A stretch of DNA of 64,000 nucleotides, from the NCBI RefSeq assembly GCF_900115715.1, contig NZ_FOXM01000008.1, positions 124,001 through 188,000 on the forward strand, read 5' to 3'. Below, piece by piece: positions 13,293-24,127 of this stretch (within the stretch, counting starts at the first letter, position 1; each line of letters opens with the position of its first letter). The translations under genes and the position numbers were made by a program. The notes beneath the pieces are model-generated. The model saw nothing but the letters and a program-made list of their open reading frames with translations, did no database searches and had not been told where the DNA came from. The stretch is from Geopseudomonas sagittaria (lineage in GTDB: Bacteria; Pseudomonadota; Gammaproteobacteria; Pseudomonadales; Pseudomonadaceae).

Positions 13293-14072
13293 ATGCGGAT
13301 TGTCAGTGTCAACGTGAACGGTATGCAGACCGCCGTCGAGCGCGGTCTGCTCGGCTGGCTGCAGAGTCAGAATGCCGACGTGATCTGCCTGCAGGACACC
13401 CGCGCCTCGAGCTACGACATGGAAGATCCGGCCTGGCAGCTGGACGGCTACTTCATGTACGCCGCCGACGGCGAGATCCCCAGCCAGGGCGGGGTAGCGA
13501 TTTATTCGCGGCAGCAACCCAAGGCGGTGATCTTCGGTCTCGGCTTCGAGCAGGCCGACCGCTACGGGCGTTACCTGCAGGCCGATTTCGACAAGGTCAG
13601 CATCGCCAGCCTGCTGATGCCCAGCGGGCAGAAGGGCGACGAGGATCTGAACGCCAAGTTCAAGTTCATGGACGACTTCACCAGCTATCTGAACAAGCAG
13701 CGCCGCAAGCGCCGCGAGTACATCTACTGCAGCTCGCTGCATGTGGCGCACCAGAAGCTGGACGTGAAGAACTGGCGCGACTGCCAGCAGACCCCGGGCT
13801 TCCTCGCCCCGGAGCGGGCGTGGATGGACGAGGTGCTCGGCAACCTCGGCTATGTCGACGCGCTGCGCGAGGTCAGCCGCGAGGGTGACCAGTACAGCTG
13901 GTGGCCGGATACCGAGCAGGCGCAGATGCTCAACCTTGGCTTCCGCTTCGACTACCAGCTGCTCACCCCGGGCCTGCGCCGCTGCGTGCGCAGCGCCCAG
14001 CTGCCACGCCAGCCGCGCTTCTCCCAGCACGCACCGCTGGTGGTCGACTACGACTGGACGCTGAGCATCTGA
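13293..14072 (+). CDS. crc: Catabolite repression control protein Crc
   Basis: A 259-residue protein with the exonuclease III/endonuclease-phosphatase fold but adapted for regulation: Crc works with Hfq to block translation of catabolic mRNAs carrying AANAANAA sites. The start MRIVSVNVNGMQTAVERGLL and the end HAPLVVDYDWTLSI match the family, and the length is exact. An AGGGG ribosome site precedes the ATG. Its presence next to pyrE is a strong marker for Pseudomonas/Azotobacter. The polyamine and TRAP genes in this window are the kind of target it controls. Confidence 0.96.
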   Translation: MRIVSVNVNGMQTAVERGLLGWLQSQNADVICLQDTRASSYDMEDPAWQLDGYFMYAADGEIPSQGGVAIYSRQQPKAVIFGLGFEQADRYGRYLQADFDKVSIASLLMPSGQKGDEDLNAKFKFMDDFTSYLNKQRRKRREYIYCSSLHVAHQKLDVKNWRDCQQTPGFLAPERAWMDEVLGNLGYVDALREVSREGDQYSWWPDTEQAQMLNLGFRFDYQLLTPGLRRCVRSAQLPRQPRFSQHAPLVVDYDWTLSI

Positions 14073-14095
14073 TCTCGACGCACGAACACAAAAAA

Positions 14096-14119
14096 GCCGA
14101 CTCTCGAGTCGGCTTTTTT
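14096..14119. terminator. Bidirectional terminator between crc and the DUF4870 gene
   Basis: The stem GCCGACTC/GAGTCGGC with a TC loop is flanked by A-rich sequence on the left and six T on the right. It separates two convergent genes and can serve both. Confidence 0.85.
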
Positions 14120-14135
14120 ATGCGCAGCGCCGCGC

Positions 14136-14537
14136 TCAGCTGAGCAGGCGGATGCAGAACGGATAGCGCCAGGGCTTGCCCTCGTTGGCCTTGATGCCGC
14201 CGATCACGGTGAGCACCAGGCCGACCACGCTGACCAGCACCATCAGCGGAAAGCCGATCAGGATCCAGGCCAGCACGCCACAGACCATCAGCGCCAGACT
14301 CAGGGTGATCTGGAAGTTCAGCGCTTCGCGGCCCTGGGCATCGATGTACGGATCCGCCTCGCGCTTGAGCTGCCAGACCACCAGCGGACCGATGACGTTG
14401 CCGACCATCGGCGCGAGGAACCAGGCGAAGGCCGCGTAGTGGCAGAGCATCGCCCACTTGCGCGCCTCGGCGGAGGGCGGTGGCACCGGCAGCGGCGGCT
14501 CGGGCAGCGTCCCGTCGCTCTGCGGCTGTTCACTCAT
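14136..14537 (-). CDS. DUF4870 family small membrane protein
   Basis: A 133-residue protein with a Pro-rich cytoplasmic-looking N-terminus (1-25) and three hydrophobic segments (about 30-55, 75-98 and 99-117). The conserved block DAQGREALNFQITLSL is typical of DUF4870/TIC20-like small proteins. Function is unknown. The ATG at 14537 is preferred to one at 14576 because of the AGGAGG-like site just upstream. Confidence 0.8.
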   Translation of the reverse strand: MSEQPQSDGTLPEPPLPVPPPSAEARKWAMLCHYAAFAWFLAPMVGNVIGPLVVWQLKREADPYIDAQGREALNFQITLSLALMVCGVLAWILIGFPLMVLVSVVGLVLTVIGGIKANEGKPWRYPFCIRLLS

Positions 14538-14597
14538 GGCTTGCCTCCTGATGAGCGGGCGGGCGCCGGCCGGCACCCGCGGGTGGTGCGGCCGAGC

Positions 14598-15320
14598 TTA
14601 CTGGGCGTCGAGGGCCGCGCGCTGCAGCTCGAACAGCTCGCCGATACCCTTGCGCGCCAGCTCGAGCATGGCGTTCAGCTCCTCGGGCTGGAACGGCGTG
14701 CCTTCGGCGGTGCCCTGCACCTCGATGAAGCCACCGGCGTCGGTCATCACCACGTTGAGATCGGTGCCGGCGGCGGAGTCTTCCAGATAGTCGAGGTCGA
14801 GCACCGGCTGGCCCTGGTACATGCCCACCGATACCGCGGCGACCAGCTGCTTGAGCGGGTTCTGCTTCAGCGCGCCACGCTTCTTCAGCGCCGCCAGGGC
14901 GTCGATCACCGCCACGGTGGCGCCGGTGATCGACGCGGTGCGGGTGCCGCCATCGGCCTGGATCACGTCGCAGTCGATGTACAGGGTGTTCTCGCCCAGC
15001 TTGGTCAGATCCAGCGCGGCGCGCAGCGAACGGCCGATCAGGCGCTGGATCTCCAGGGTGCGCCCGCCCTGCTTGCCGCGCACCGCCTCGCGATGGGTGC
15101 GCGAGCCGGTGGCGCGTGGCAGCATGCCGTACTCGGCGGTCAGCCAGCCCTGACCCTGCCCCTTGAGGAAGCGCGGCACGCCGGCCTCGACGCTCACCGT
15201 GCAGATCACCTTGGTGTCGCCGAACTCCACCAGCACCGAACCCTCGGCATGCTTGGTGTAGTGGCGGGTGATACGGATCGGGCGCATCTGGTCGGCGGTG
15301 CGGCCACTGGGACGATTCAT
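14598..15320 (-). CDS. rph: Ribonuclease PH
   Basis: A 240-residue phosphorolytic 3'-5' exoribonuclease that trims tRNA 3' ends. It begins [15 protein letters not shown] and has the phosphate-binding region [19 protein letters not shown] and the conserved [16 protein letters not shown]. Full length, unlike the frameshifted E. coli K-12 allele. It is divergent from yicC with a 164-bp gap. Confidence 0.97.
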   Translation of the reverse strand: MNRPSGRTADQMRPIRITRHYTKHAEGSVLVEFGDTKVICTVSVEAGVPRFLKGQGQGWLTAEYGMLPRATGSRTHREAVRGKQGGRTLEIQRLIGRSLRAALDLTKLGENTLYIDCDVIQADGGTRTASITGATVAVIDALAALKKRGALKQNPLKQLVAAVSVGMYQGQPVLDLDYLEDSAAGTDLNVVMTDAGGFIEVQGTAEGTPFQPEELNAMLELARKGIGELFELQRAALDAQ

Positions 15321-15484
15321 CGGCAGGTCCTGTCGAGAGGGGGGGAAGTGCGCTCCATTATAGAGGCCCCGGCGCATTGCGAACCACCGCCAGATTGGGG
15401 CGCCGCGACGGCTGGGTTACACTGGCGCCCAGTTGCCCGGCGTCCATGGGCGCCACCCGTCCCTTACCACTGCGAGGACCGCCC

Positions 15485-16991
<1,507 letters not shown>

Positions 16992-17092
16992 GACGCCGCG
17001 GCAATCGGTACTTCCCTAACCATTGGCGATTTTTTAGACTATCCAATCCGCCCGGCATTGCCGGGCCCAGCCGTTGAATCACGAGGAACACC

Positions 17093-17356
17093 ATGGCTCG
17101 CGTCACCGTCGAAGACTGCCTGGACAACGTCGATAACCGTTTTGAACTGGTCATGCTCGCCAGCAAGCGCGCCCGCCAGCTGGCGACCGGCGGCAAGGAG
17201 CCGAAAGTGGCCTGGGAAAACGACAAGCCGACCGTGGTCGCCCTGCGCGAAATCGCCGAAGGCCTGGTCGACAACGAAGTGGTGCTGCAGGAGGACATCG
17301 TCGAGGAGACTCCCCTGTTTGCCGCCTTCGAGGACAACAACAGCGAGGAGATCTGA
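17093..17356 (+). CDS. rpoZ: RNA polymerase omega subunit
   Basis: An 87-residue omega subunit starting [20 protein letters not shown], which helps assemble beta' and contributes a ppGpp site on RNA polymerase. It follows gmk by 101 bp, a gap with a possible promoter region (AT-rich CGATTTTTTAGACTATCC). It precedes spoT, pairing the ppGpp enzyme with a ppGpp-binding subunit. Confidence 0.97.
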   Translation: MARVTVEDCLDNVDNRFELVMLASKRARQLATGGKEPKVAWENDKPTVVALREIAEGLVDNEVVLQEDIVEETPLFAAFEDNNSEEI

Positions 17357-17415
17357 ATTGCCGGGTCGACGTCGCGCGCCTGAAGTACCGGCCCTGACCG
17401 GTCTGGAGTGATATT

Positions 17416-19536
17416 TTGCCCAGCATAGACGCCCTCGCCGACCGGCTCTGCAGCTACCTCACCGCGGACCAGGTCAATCTGGTCCGCCGCGCCTACTACT
17501 ACGCCGAGCAGGCCCACGACGGCCAGCGCCGGCGCAGCGGCGAGCCCTACGTCACCCATCCGCTGGCGGTCGCCAGCATCCTCGCCGACATGCACATGGA
17601 CCATCAGAGCCTGATGGCCGCCATGCTGCACGACGTCATCGAGGACACCGGCATCCCCAAGGATGCCCTCAGCGCGCAATTCGGCGAGACCGTCGCCGAA
17701 CTGGTCGACGGGGTCAGCAAGCTGACCCAGATGGACTTCCAGACCAAGGCCGAGGCGCAGGCGGAAAACTTCCAGAAGATGGCCATGGCCATGGCCCGCG
17801 ACATCCGCGTGATCCTGGTCAAGCTCGCCGACCGCCTGCACAACATGCGCACCCTCGAGGTGCTCGCCGGCGAGAAGCGCCGACGCATCGCCAAGGAAAC
17901 CCTGGAGATCTACGCACCGATCGCCAACCGCCTCGGCATGCACAGCGTGTTCGCCGAGTTCGAGGATCTCGGCTTCAAGGCCATGTACCCGATGCGCGCC
18001 GAACGCATCCGCCAGGCGGTGAAGAAGGCGCGCGGCAACCGTCGCGAGATCGTCGGCAAGATCCAGGAATCGCTGGTCAACTGCCTGGCCCAGGAAGGCC
18101 TGGAAGGCGTGGTCACCGGCCGCGAGAAGCACCTCTACAGCATCTACCAGAAGATGCGCGGCAAGCGCCGGGCGTTCAACGAGATCATGGACGTCTACGC
18201 CTTCCGCATCACCGTCGACAAGGTCGACACCTGCTACCGCGTGCTCGGCGCCGTGCACAGCCTGTACAAGCCGTTTCCCGGCCGCTTCAAGGACTACATC
18301 GCGATCCCCAAGGCCAACGGCTACCAGTCGCTGCACACCACCCTGTTCGGCATGCACGGCGTGCCCATCGAGATCCAGATCCGCACCCGCGAGATGGAGG
18401 AGCTGGCCAAGAACGGCATCGCCGCGCACTGGCTGTACAAGTCCAGCGACGACGAGGCCCCGCGCGGCACCCATGCGCGCGCGCGCCAGTGGGTCAAGGG
18501 CATCCTCGAACTGCAGCAGCGGGCGGGCAACTCCCTCGAATTCATCGAGAGCGTGAAGATCGACCTGTTCCCCGACGAGGTCTACGTGTTCACCCCCAAG
18601 GGGCGGATCATGGAGCTGCCCAAGGGCTCCACGGCGGTCGACTTCGCCTACGCGGTGCACACCGACGTCGGCAACAGCTGCATCGCCTGCCGCATCAACC
18701 GCCGCCTGGCGCCGCTGTCCGAAGCGCTGCAGAGCGGCGCGACGGTGGAGATCGTCACCGCGCCGGGCGCGCGGCCGAATCCGGCCTGGCTCAACTTCGT
18801 GGTCACCGGCAAGGCGCGCTCGCACATCCGCCACTCGCTCAAGCAGCAGCGCCGCTCGGAGTCGGTCAGCCTCGGCGAACGCCTGCTCAACAAGGCGCTG
18901 GCCGGTTTCGACAGCCATCTGGAGCAGATCGCCGCCGAGCGCATCGCCCAGGTCCTCGGCGAATACCAGCAGGCCCAGCTCGACGACCTGCTCGAGGACA
19001 TCGGCCTCGGCAACCGCATGGCCTACGTGGTGGCCCGCCGCCTGCTGGCCGAGAGCGGCCGCGACGGCGGCGAACAGGCCCACGGCCACGACGGTCCGCT
19101 GGCCATCCGCGGCACCGAGGGTCTGGTGATCAGCTACGCCAAGTGCTGCACGCCGATCCCCGGCGACCCCATCGTCGGCCACCTGTCGGCCGGCAAAGGC
19201 ATGGTCATCCACCTCGACAGCTGCCGCAACATCAGCGAATTCCGCCACAACCCGGACAAGTGCATCCCGCTGTCGTGGGCCAAGGACGTCAGCGGCGAGT
19301 TCAACGTCGAGCTGCGCGTCGAGCTGGAGCACCAGCGCGGCCTGATCGCCCTGCTGGCCACCGCGGTGGCCAGCGCCGACGGCAACATCGAGAAGATCAG
19401 CATGGACGAGCGCGACGGCCGCGTCAGCGTGGTCCAGCTGGTGGTCAGCGTGCACGACCGTGTGCACCTGGCGCGGGTGATCAAGCGCCTGCGCACCATC
19501 AAGGGAGTCACCCGGATCACCCGTCTGCGCGCCTGA
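17416..19536 (+). CDS. spoT: Bifunctional (p)ppGpp synthetase/hydrolase SpoT
   Basis: A 706-residue RelA/SpoT homologue. Domain order: HD hydrolase (about 20-200, with [11 protein letters not shown]), synthetase (about 220-360, with [15 protein letters not shown] and [14 protein letters not shown]), TGS (about 385-450) and a C-terminal ACT domain (about 630-706). The hydrolase residues are intact, so it should both make and degrade ppGpp. The start is a TTG at 17416; no ATG or GTG lies nearby in frame, and the protein start [10 protein letters not shown] aligns with other SpoT proteins. A GGAG sequence lies 8 nt before it. Confidence 0.95.
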   Translation: MPSIDALADRLCSYLTADQVNLVRRAYYYAEQAHDGQRRRSGEPYVTHPLAVASILADMHMDHQSLMAAMLHDVIEDTGIPKDALSAQFGETVAELVDGVSKLTQMDFQTKAEAQAENFQKMAMAMARDIRVILVKLADRLHNMRTLEVLAGEKRRRIAKETLEIYAPIANRLGMHSVFAEFEDLGFKAMYPMRAERIRQAVKKARGNRREIVGKIQESLVNCLAQEGLEGVVTGREKHLYSIYQKMRGKRRAFNEIMDVYAFRITVDKVDTCYRVLGAVHSLYKPFPGRFKDYIAIPKANGYQSLHTTLFGMHGVPIEIQIRTREMEELAKNGIAAHWLYKSSDDEAPRGTHARARQWVKGILELQQRAGNSLEFIESVKIDLFPDEVYVFTPKGRIMELPKGSTAVDFAYAVHTDVGNSCIACRINRRLAPLSEALQSGATVEIVTAPGARPNPAWLNFVVTGKARSHIRHSLKQQRRSESVSLGERLLNKALAGFDSHLEQIAAERIAQVLGEYQQAQLDDLLEDIGLGNRMAYVVARRLLAESGRDGGEQAHGHDGPLAIRGTEGLVISYAKCCTPIPGDPIVGHLSAGKGMVIHLDSCRNISEFRHNPDKCIPLSWAKDVSGEFNVELRVELEHQRGLIALLATAVASADGNIEKISMDERDGRVSVVQLVVSVHDRVHLARVIKRLRTIKGVTRITRLRA

Positions 19537-19622
19537 GTTGCAGCGCGCGCCGCCTCCCGCACCCCACCGCAGCGGCCATCCGCCGATGGCCGCTGTCTCC
19601 GCCCCCTCTGCAAGGAGCTCCC

Positions 19623-20003
19623 ATGAGCAAGAGCGTCATCAACAGCGACAAGGCCCCGGCGGCCATCGGCACCTACTCCCAGGCCATCAAGGCCGGCAAC
19701 ACCGTCTACCTGTCCGGGCAGATCCCGCTGGATCCGGCCAGCATGCAGCTGGTCGAGGGCTTCGAGGCCCAGGCCGTGCAGGTGTTCGAGAACCTCAAGG
19801 CGGTCTGCGAAGCCGCCGGCGGCTCGCTGGCCGACATCGTCAAGCTGAACATCTTCCTCACCGACCTGGGCAACTTCGCCACCGTCAACGAGGTGATGGG
19901 CCGCTACTTCCAGCAGCCGTACCCGGCGCGCGCCGCCATCGGCGTGGCCGCCCTGCCGCGCGGCGCCCAGGTGGAAATGGACGGCATCCTGGTCCTCGGC
20001 TGA
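19623..20003 (+). CDS. ridA: RidA family reactive imine/enamine deaminase
   Basis: A 126-residue YjgF/RidA protein that hydrolyses 2-aminoacrylate and related enamines released by PLP enzymes. The arginine of the active site sits in [15 protein letters not shown], followed by [14 protein letters not shown] strong AAGGAG site precedes the ATG. It lies downstream of spoT, as in P. aeruginosa and E. coli. Confidence 0.95.
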   Translation: MSKSVINSDKAPAAIGTYSQAIKAGNTVYLSGQIPLDPASMQLVEGFEAQAVQVFENLKAVCEAAGGSLADIVKLNIFLTDLGNFATVNEVMGRYFQQPYPARAAIGVAALPRGAQVEMDGILVLG

Positions 20004-20077
20004 TGCCCCGGCCGCTGCGCGCCCGCGCGGCGGCCTCCACCCGCAACACCCTGCCCGACTCCGGAAAGGACGCCCGC

Positions 20078-20818
20078 ATGCGCCATGCCCTCCCCCTTCT
20101 GCTGTGTACTGCCCTGCTCGGCGGCTGCGCCGGCGGCCCCAAAGACATCGCCGGCACCTGGATCAACCAGCCCGCCATCGACGCCGCCGCCGACAGCGGC
20201 AAGCTGCGCGAAGCCCTGCTGGCCTACGGCCCCAACCTGGAGTGGCGCTTCGCACCGCAGCGTCACACCGCCTGGTCGAGCAATGGCGTCGACGTCGGCG
20301 AAGGCCACCTGGCGAGCGCGGGCGAGGCCCAGTGGCAGGTGACCTTCCACCGCGACTTCCAGGAACGCTTCGCCCTCGACGGCGACGAACTGGTCCAGCA
20401 GCCCAGCGCCAGTGCCCCCGAACAGCGCTTCGTCGCTGTCGATGCCGACACCGCTGCCGCAAGCGAAGTCCTCCCCGGGCAGACCTTCGAGCAGCGTCTG
20501 TATGCCGCCCTGCTCGGTGGCGACTGGGAAATCCGCGAGGGCACCGGCCGCGAAGGCCTGGTGCGCTTCCATCCGGACGGCCGCGTCGAGGGCCTGCCCG
20601 AGGTCGAGCGCTATGCCCTGTGCCTGGCCGGCGACTGCGCCGAGCGCAGCGCGGAGCACGAGATCCTCTGGCTGCAGAACGGCCAGCAGGGCCGCGAGTG
20701 GCTGTTCCAGCTCGCCGGCGACGAGCTGAGCATCTACCAGGCGGACAACCAGGCCCTGCACACCGACATCCCGCAGTACCGCCCCGGTCCGCGCGCCTGG
20801 CTGCTGGAGCGCGACTGA
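20078..20818 (+). CDS. Hypothetical lipoprotein
   Basis: A 246-residue protein with a lipoprotein signal: MRHALPLLLCTALLGGCAGG places the lipobox cysteine at residue 17. The mature part has no motif I recognise. It looks like a soluble, beta-rich periplasmic domain with two similar halves each holding a GTW/GDWEI-type strand, which could reflect a lipocalin-like or duplicated fold. It is conserved by position after ridA in pseudomonads. The gap to ridA is 74 bp and it may be in the same transcript. Confidence 0.75.
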   Translation: MRHALPLLLCTALLGGCAGGPKDIAGTWINQPAIDAAADSGKLREALLAYGPNLEWRFAPQRHTAWSSNGVDVGEGHLASAGEAQWQVTFHRDFQERFALDGDELVQQPSASAPEQRFVAVDADTAAASEVLPGQTFEQRLYAALLGGDWEIREGTGREGLVRFHPDGRVEGLPEVERYALCLAGDCAERSAEHEILWLQNGQQGREWLFQLAGDELSIYQADNQALHTDIPQYRPGPRAWLLERD

Positions 20819-20846
20819 GCGGCGGCGCAGCCGGGGCGCCGCGCGG

Positions 20847-21713
20847 CTACTCCTCCGCGCCGTCGGCCAGCAGCGCCGCGTAGCCCTCGCGCCAGCTCGG
20901 ATAGCGCGGCACCCAGCCCAGCGCGCGAGCGCGCGCGTTGCGGCAACGCTTGCTGCCGGCGCGGCGCACCGTCGACTCGGCGGCCAAGTGGCTGACCCCC
21001 ATTTGCCCGCGCAGCCACTCCACCACCTCGTGCAGCGCCGCCGGCTCGTCGTCGACGCCCAGATACACCGGCTCCAGCGCCACGCCACGGGCATCGGCCT
21101 GCAGCAGAAAGGCCAGCAGGCCGGCGGCATCGTCGGCATGGATGCGGTTGCCGTACAGCGGCGGCGCGCTGGCCACCCGGTAGCCGGCGCGCACCTGGCC
21201 GAGCAGCCAGCGCCGCCCGGGACCGTAGATGCCGGCCAGGCGCACCACGCTGGCCGGGATGCCACTGTGCAGCGCCAGCGCCTCGGCCTCCAGCAGGATG
21301 CGTCCCGAGTAGCCCTGCGGCTGGCAGGGCGAGGCCTCGTCGACCCATTCGCCGTCCTGCTGGCCGTAGACCCCGGTGCTGGAGACGAACAGCAGACGCC
21401 GCGGGCGCTGGCCACGCTGCTCCAGCCAGCCCAGCAGATGGCGCAGGCCGTCGACGTAGGTGGCGCGGTAGGCGCTCTCCTCCGAGCTGCCCGGAGTGGC
21501 GCAGTAGACCAGGTAGTCCGGCGCCGCCGCCGGCCACTGCGCCGGGCAGTCGACTTCGGCCAGATCGGCGGGCAGCGCCAGCAAGCCGCTCGGCAGGGCG
21601 GCCACGTTGCGGCGCAGGCCATGCACCTGCCAGCCGGCCTGCAGCAACTGCCGGCCGAGCCGGCTGCCGACATCGCCACACCCGGCGATCACCACGGAAG
21701 GAAATACGGCCAT
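20847..21713 (-). CDS. NAD-dependent epimerase/dehydratase family protein (SDR)
   Basis: A 288-residue atypical short-chain dehydrogenase with the Rossmann start VIAGCGDVGSRLGRQLL (GxxGxxG-like), the sequence VSSTGVYGQQDGEWVDE and SGRILLEAEALAL, where the usual YxxxK is replaced by a YSGRILLE segment. It resembles the YeeZ-type epimerase-like proteins, whose reaction is unknown. Start ATG 21713 is chosen because a GAAGGAAA site precedes it and the extension to 21818 looks non-coding. It is divergent from exbB. Confidence 0.8.
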   Translation of the reverse strand: MAVFPSVVIAGCGDVGSRLGRQLLQAGWQVHGLRRNVAALPSGLLALPADLAEVDCPAQWPAAAPDYLVYCATPGSSEESAYRATYVDGLRHLLGWLEQRGQRPRRLLFVSSTGVYGQQDGEWVDEASPCQPQGYSGRILLEAEALALHSGIPASVVRLAGIYGPGRRWLLGQVRAGYRVASAPPLYGNRIHADDAAGLLAFLLQADARGVALEPVYLGVDDEPAALHEVVEWLRGQMGVSHLAAESTVRRAGSKRCRNARARALGWVPRYPSWREGYAALLADGAEE

Positions 21714-21807
21714 CTCACGCCTCCGAAAAGACCCAGCATACCCCGCCGGCCGGCCGCGCAGCAGACATGCGCCGGCAGGCGCTCGCTGCGAAAACACACA
21801 CGAATGA

Positions 21808-21835
21808 TTTACAAACAAGAAACATTTGCAATAAT
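21808..21835 (+). promoter_or_regulatory. Promoter for the exbB-exbD-tonB operon
   Basis: TTTACA (21808-21813) and AATAAT (21830-21835), each matching consensus at 5 of 6 positions, are separated by 16 bp in an AT-rich island of a GC-rich gap. An inverted repeat ACATT-N6-AATGT (21822-21837) overlaps the -10 and could be an operator. It does not match the Fur consensus well. Confidence 0.5.
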
Positions 21836-21907
21836 GTCGGCCATGTTTCTTGCGCGCCCGCCTTGGCGGCGCCCGTTATCCGCTTGCCACCTACAGGTCC
21901 GGTCCGC

Positions 21908-22870
21908 ATGAAAGCCCTCGCTTGCCTCGCCCAGCCAACCCCGCGCCTTGCCCGCTCACTGCACCTGCCGGCCATCGCCGTCCTGCTCGGCAGCCTGCTG
22001 CTGGCCCCCGCCGTTCTCGCCGTCGAACCGGCCGCCGCAGCGCCCCTGGCGACCGCCAGCGCCCCCGCCGCCCAGGCCAGCGGCCCAGCCGCGGCCAGCG
22101 AGCCCAGCCCCACCGCGACCGACAACCCGGCGCAGCCGGCCAGCGCCGCAGCGGCGGCCCCCGCCCACGACCTGTCGCCCTGGGGCATGTACCAGGGCGC
22201 CGACGTGGTGGTGAAGGGGGTGATGATCGGCCTGCTGCTGGCCTCGGTGGTCACCTGGACCATCTGGCTGGCCAAGGGCCTCGAACTGCTCGGCGCGCGG
22301 CGCCGCCTGCGCGGCGAGCTGGCCGACTTCAAGGGCCTGCGCAGCCTCGACCAGGCCGCCGAGCTGGCCCACGCCAAGCACAGCTTCAGCGCCGTGTTGA
22401 TCGAGGATGCCCAGGACGAACTGCGCCTGTCGGCCAACCTCGTCGAGAAGGAGGGCATCAAGGAGCGCGTCAGCTTCCGCCTCGAGCGTCTGGTCGCCGC
22501 CAGCGGACGCCAGATGAGCGTGGGCACCGGGGTGCTCGCCACCATCGGCTCCGTCTCGCCCTTCGTCGGCCTGTTCGGCACCGTGTGGGGGATCATGAAC
22601 AGTTTCATCGGCATCGCCGAGTCGCAGACCACCAACCTCGCGGTGGTCGCCCCCGGCATCGCCGAGGCCTTGCTGGCCACCGCTCTCGGCTTGGTCGCGG
22701 CGATCCCGGCGGTGGTGATCTACAACGTGTTCGCCCGCTCGATCGCCGGCTACAAGGCGCAGGTCGCCGATATCTCCGCCCAGGTGCTGCTGCTGGTCAG
22801 CCGCGACCTCGACCGCCAGCCGCCGACCGCCGCCCCGCGCAGCGCCGCGCCCATGGCGAAGGTGGGCTGA
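21908..22870 (+). CDS. exbB: ExbB, MotA/TolQ/ExbB proton channel protein
   Basis: A 320-residue ExbB with a signal peptide (about 1-38), an Ala/Pro-rich periplasmic N-terminal extension (about 39-95) and the three-TM core (about 105-130, 215-240 and 255-280). The core has the conserved GLFGTVWGIMNSF and ALLATALGLVAAIPAVV. It forms the proton-driven motor with ExbD that powers TonB. The N-terminal extension is typical of the Pseudomonas-type ExbB. exbD starts 3 bp after its stop codon. Confidence 0.95.
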   Translation: MKALACLAQPTPRLARSLHLPAIAVLLGSLLLAPAVLAVEPAAAAPLATASAPAAQASGPAAASEPSPTATDNPAQPASAAAAAPAHDLSPWGMYQGADVVVKGVMIGLLLASVVTWTIWLAKGLELLGARRRLRGELADFKGLRSLDQAAELAHAKHSFSAVLIEDAQDELRLSANLVEKEGIKERVSFRLERLVAASGRQMSVGTGVLATIGSVSPFVGLFGTVWGIMNSFIGIAESQTTNLAVVAPGIAEALLATALGLVAAIPAVVIYNVFARSIAGYKAQVADISAQVLLLVSRDLDRQPPTAAPRSAAPMAKVG

Positions 22871-22873
22871 AGC

Positions 22874-23299
22874 ATGGGCATGCACATGAACGAGGGCAGT
22901 GACGACCTGCAGGAGTCGCACGAGATCAACGTCACCCCCTTCATCGACGTGATGCTGGTGCTGCTGATCATCTTCATGGTCGCCGCGCCGCTGGCCACCG
23001 TCGACGTCAAGGTCGACCTGCCCGCCTCCAGCGCCACGCCGCAGCCGCGCCCGGAGCAGCCGGTGTACCTGAGCATCAAGGAAGACCACGGCCTGTTCCT
23101 CGGTAACGACGCGGTGGCCGCCGAACAGCTGGGCGCCACCCTCGACCGCCAGACCGGCGGCGACAAGGAGCAGACCATCTTCGTGCGCGGCGACCAGGCG
23201 GTCGACTACGCCCGCCTGATGGAGGTGATGGACCTGCTGCGCGGCGCCGGCTACCTGAAGATCGGCCTGGTCGGCCTGGAAACGGTCGGCCGGCCATGA
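22874..23299 (+). CDS. exbD: ExbD, biopolymer transport protein
   Basis: A 141-residue ExbD with a short cytoplasmic N-terminus, one TM helix (about 23-43) carrying the proton-conducting Asp in PFIDVMLVLLIIF, and a periplasmic domain (about 60-141). The last codon overlaps the tonB start by ATGA, so the two are translationally coupled. Internal ATGs at codons 3 and 5 are alternative starts. Confidence 0.95.
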   Translation: MGMHMNEGSDDLQESHEINVTPFIDVMLVLLIIFMVAAPLATVDVKVDLPASSATPQPRPEQPVYLSIKEDHGLFLGNDAVAAEQLGATLDRQTGGDKEQTIFVRGDQAVDYARLMEVMDLLRGAGYLKIGLVGLETVGRP

Positions 23300-24039
23300 G
23301 TCTCGCCCGCAGCCTGCCGCGCTGGGCCATCAGCCTGCTGCTGGTGCTCGGCCTGCACGTCGGCGTGGCGCTGTGGTCGCTGTACTGGCAGCCGCAGGCC
23401 GCGCCGCTCGAACTGCCGCCGCCGGCCATGCTCATCGAGCTGCCACCGGCGCCGCCCGCCGCCCCCGCACCGCCACCGCCACCGCCACCCGAGCCGGTGC
23501 GCGCCCCCGAACCACCGCCGCAACCGAAAGTGATCGAGGCGCCCAAGCCGAAACTGGCCCTGCCGCCGCCACCCAAGCCGCGGCCGCAACCGCCGAAGCC
23601 AGAAGCCAAGGTCGAGCCCAAGCCGCGGCCGCCGGTGGAAACGCCACCCAGCACGGCACCGGTCAGCGACCGCGTGCCCGCGCCGACGGCCCAGCCGGCC
23701 GCCCGGCCGAGCCCGCAGACCGGCAACCCGGCGCCGTCGCAGGCCAAGGCCAGCTGGCAGAGCCGCCTGCTCGCCCATCTCAACCGCCACAAGCGCTACC
23801 CCGAGGACGCGCGCCGCCGCGGCCAGCAGGGCGTGGTCAAGCTGCGCTTCGTGGTCGACGGCCGCGGCCAGGTGCGCTCCTTCGCGCTGGCCGAGCGTTC
23901 CGGCAGCCCGGCGCTGGACCGCGCCACCCTGCAGATGATCCGCCGCGCCCAGCCGCTGCCCGCCCCGCCGCCCGAGCTGCTGCACAACGGCCAGCTGGAG
24001 GTGGTGGCGCCGTTCGTCTACTCCCTCGAGCGGCGCTGA
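23296..24039 (+). CDS. tonB: TonB energy-transducing protein
   Basis: A 247-residue TonB with an N-terminal anchor (about 8-30), a long Pro-rich and then Pro/Lys/Glu-rich spacer (about 38-145) and the C-terminal domain (about 158-247) with HKRYPEDARRRGQQGVVKLRF. It transfers ExbBD energy to outer-membrane receptors for siderophores and other ligands. It is the last gene of the exbB-exbD-tonB operon. No receptor gene is adjacent, so this is likely a general TonB system. Confidence 0.93.
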   Translation: MSLARSLPRWAISLLLVLGLHVGVALWSLYWQPQAAPLELPPPAMLIELPPAPPAAPAPPPPPPPEPVRAPEPPPQPKVIEAPKPKLALPPPPKPRPQPPKPEAKVEPKPRPPVETPPSTAPVSDRVPAPTAQPAARPSPQTGNPAPSQAKASWQSRLLAHLNRHKRYPEDARRRGQQGVVKLRFVVDGRGQVRSFALAERSGSPALDRATLQMIRRAQPLPAPPPELLHNGQLEVVAPFVYSLERR

Positions 24040-24127
24040 GTCACGACCAGCCGCCCGCCTTGACGCGGGCGGTTGGTTCCATTGAAGACAGCCGCTATGC
24101 TTGGGGGCATCTCAATGGATATTCGCT

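Noticed and set aside
21808-21840. Fur box upstream of exbB
   Set aside because: Manual alignment to the 19-bp Fur consensus gives fewer than half the positions matching. Only a promoter and a short inverted repeat are supported.
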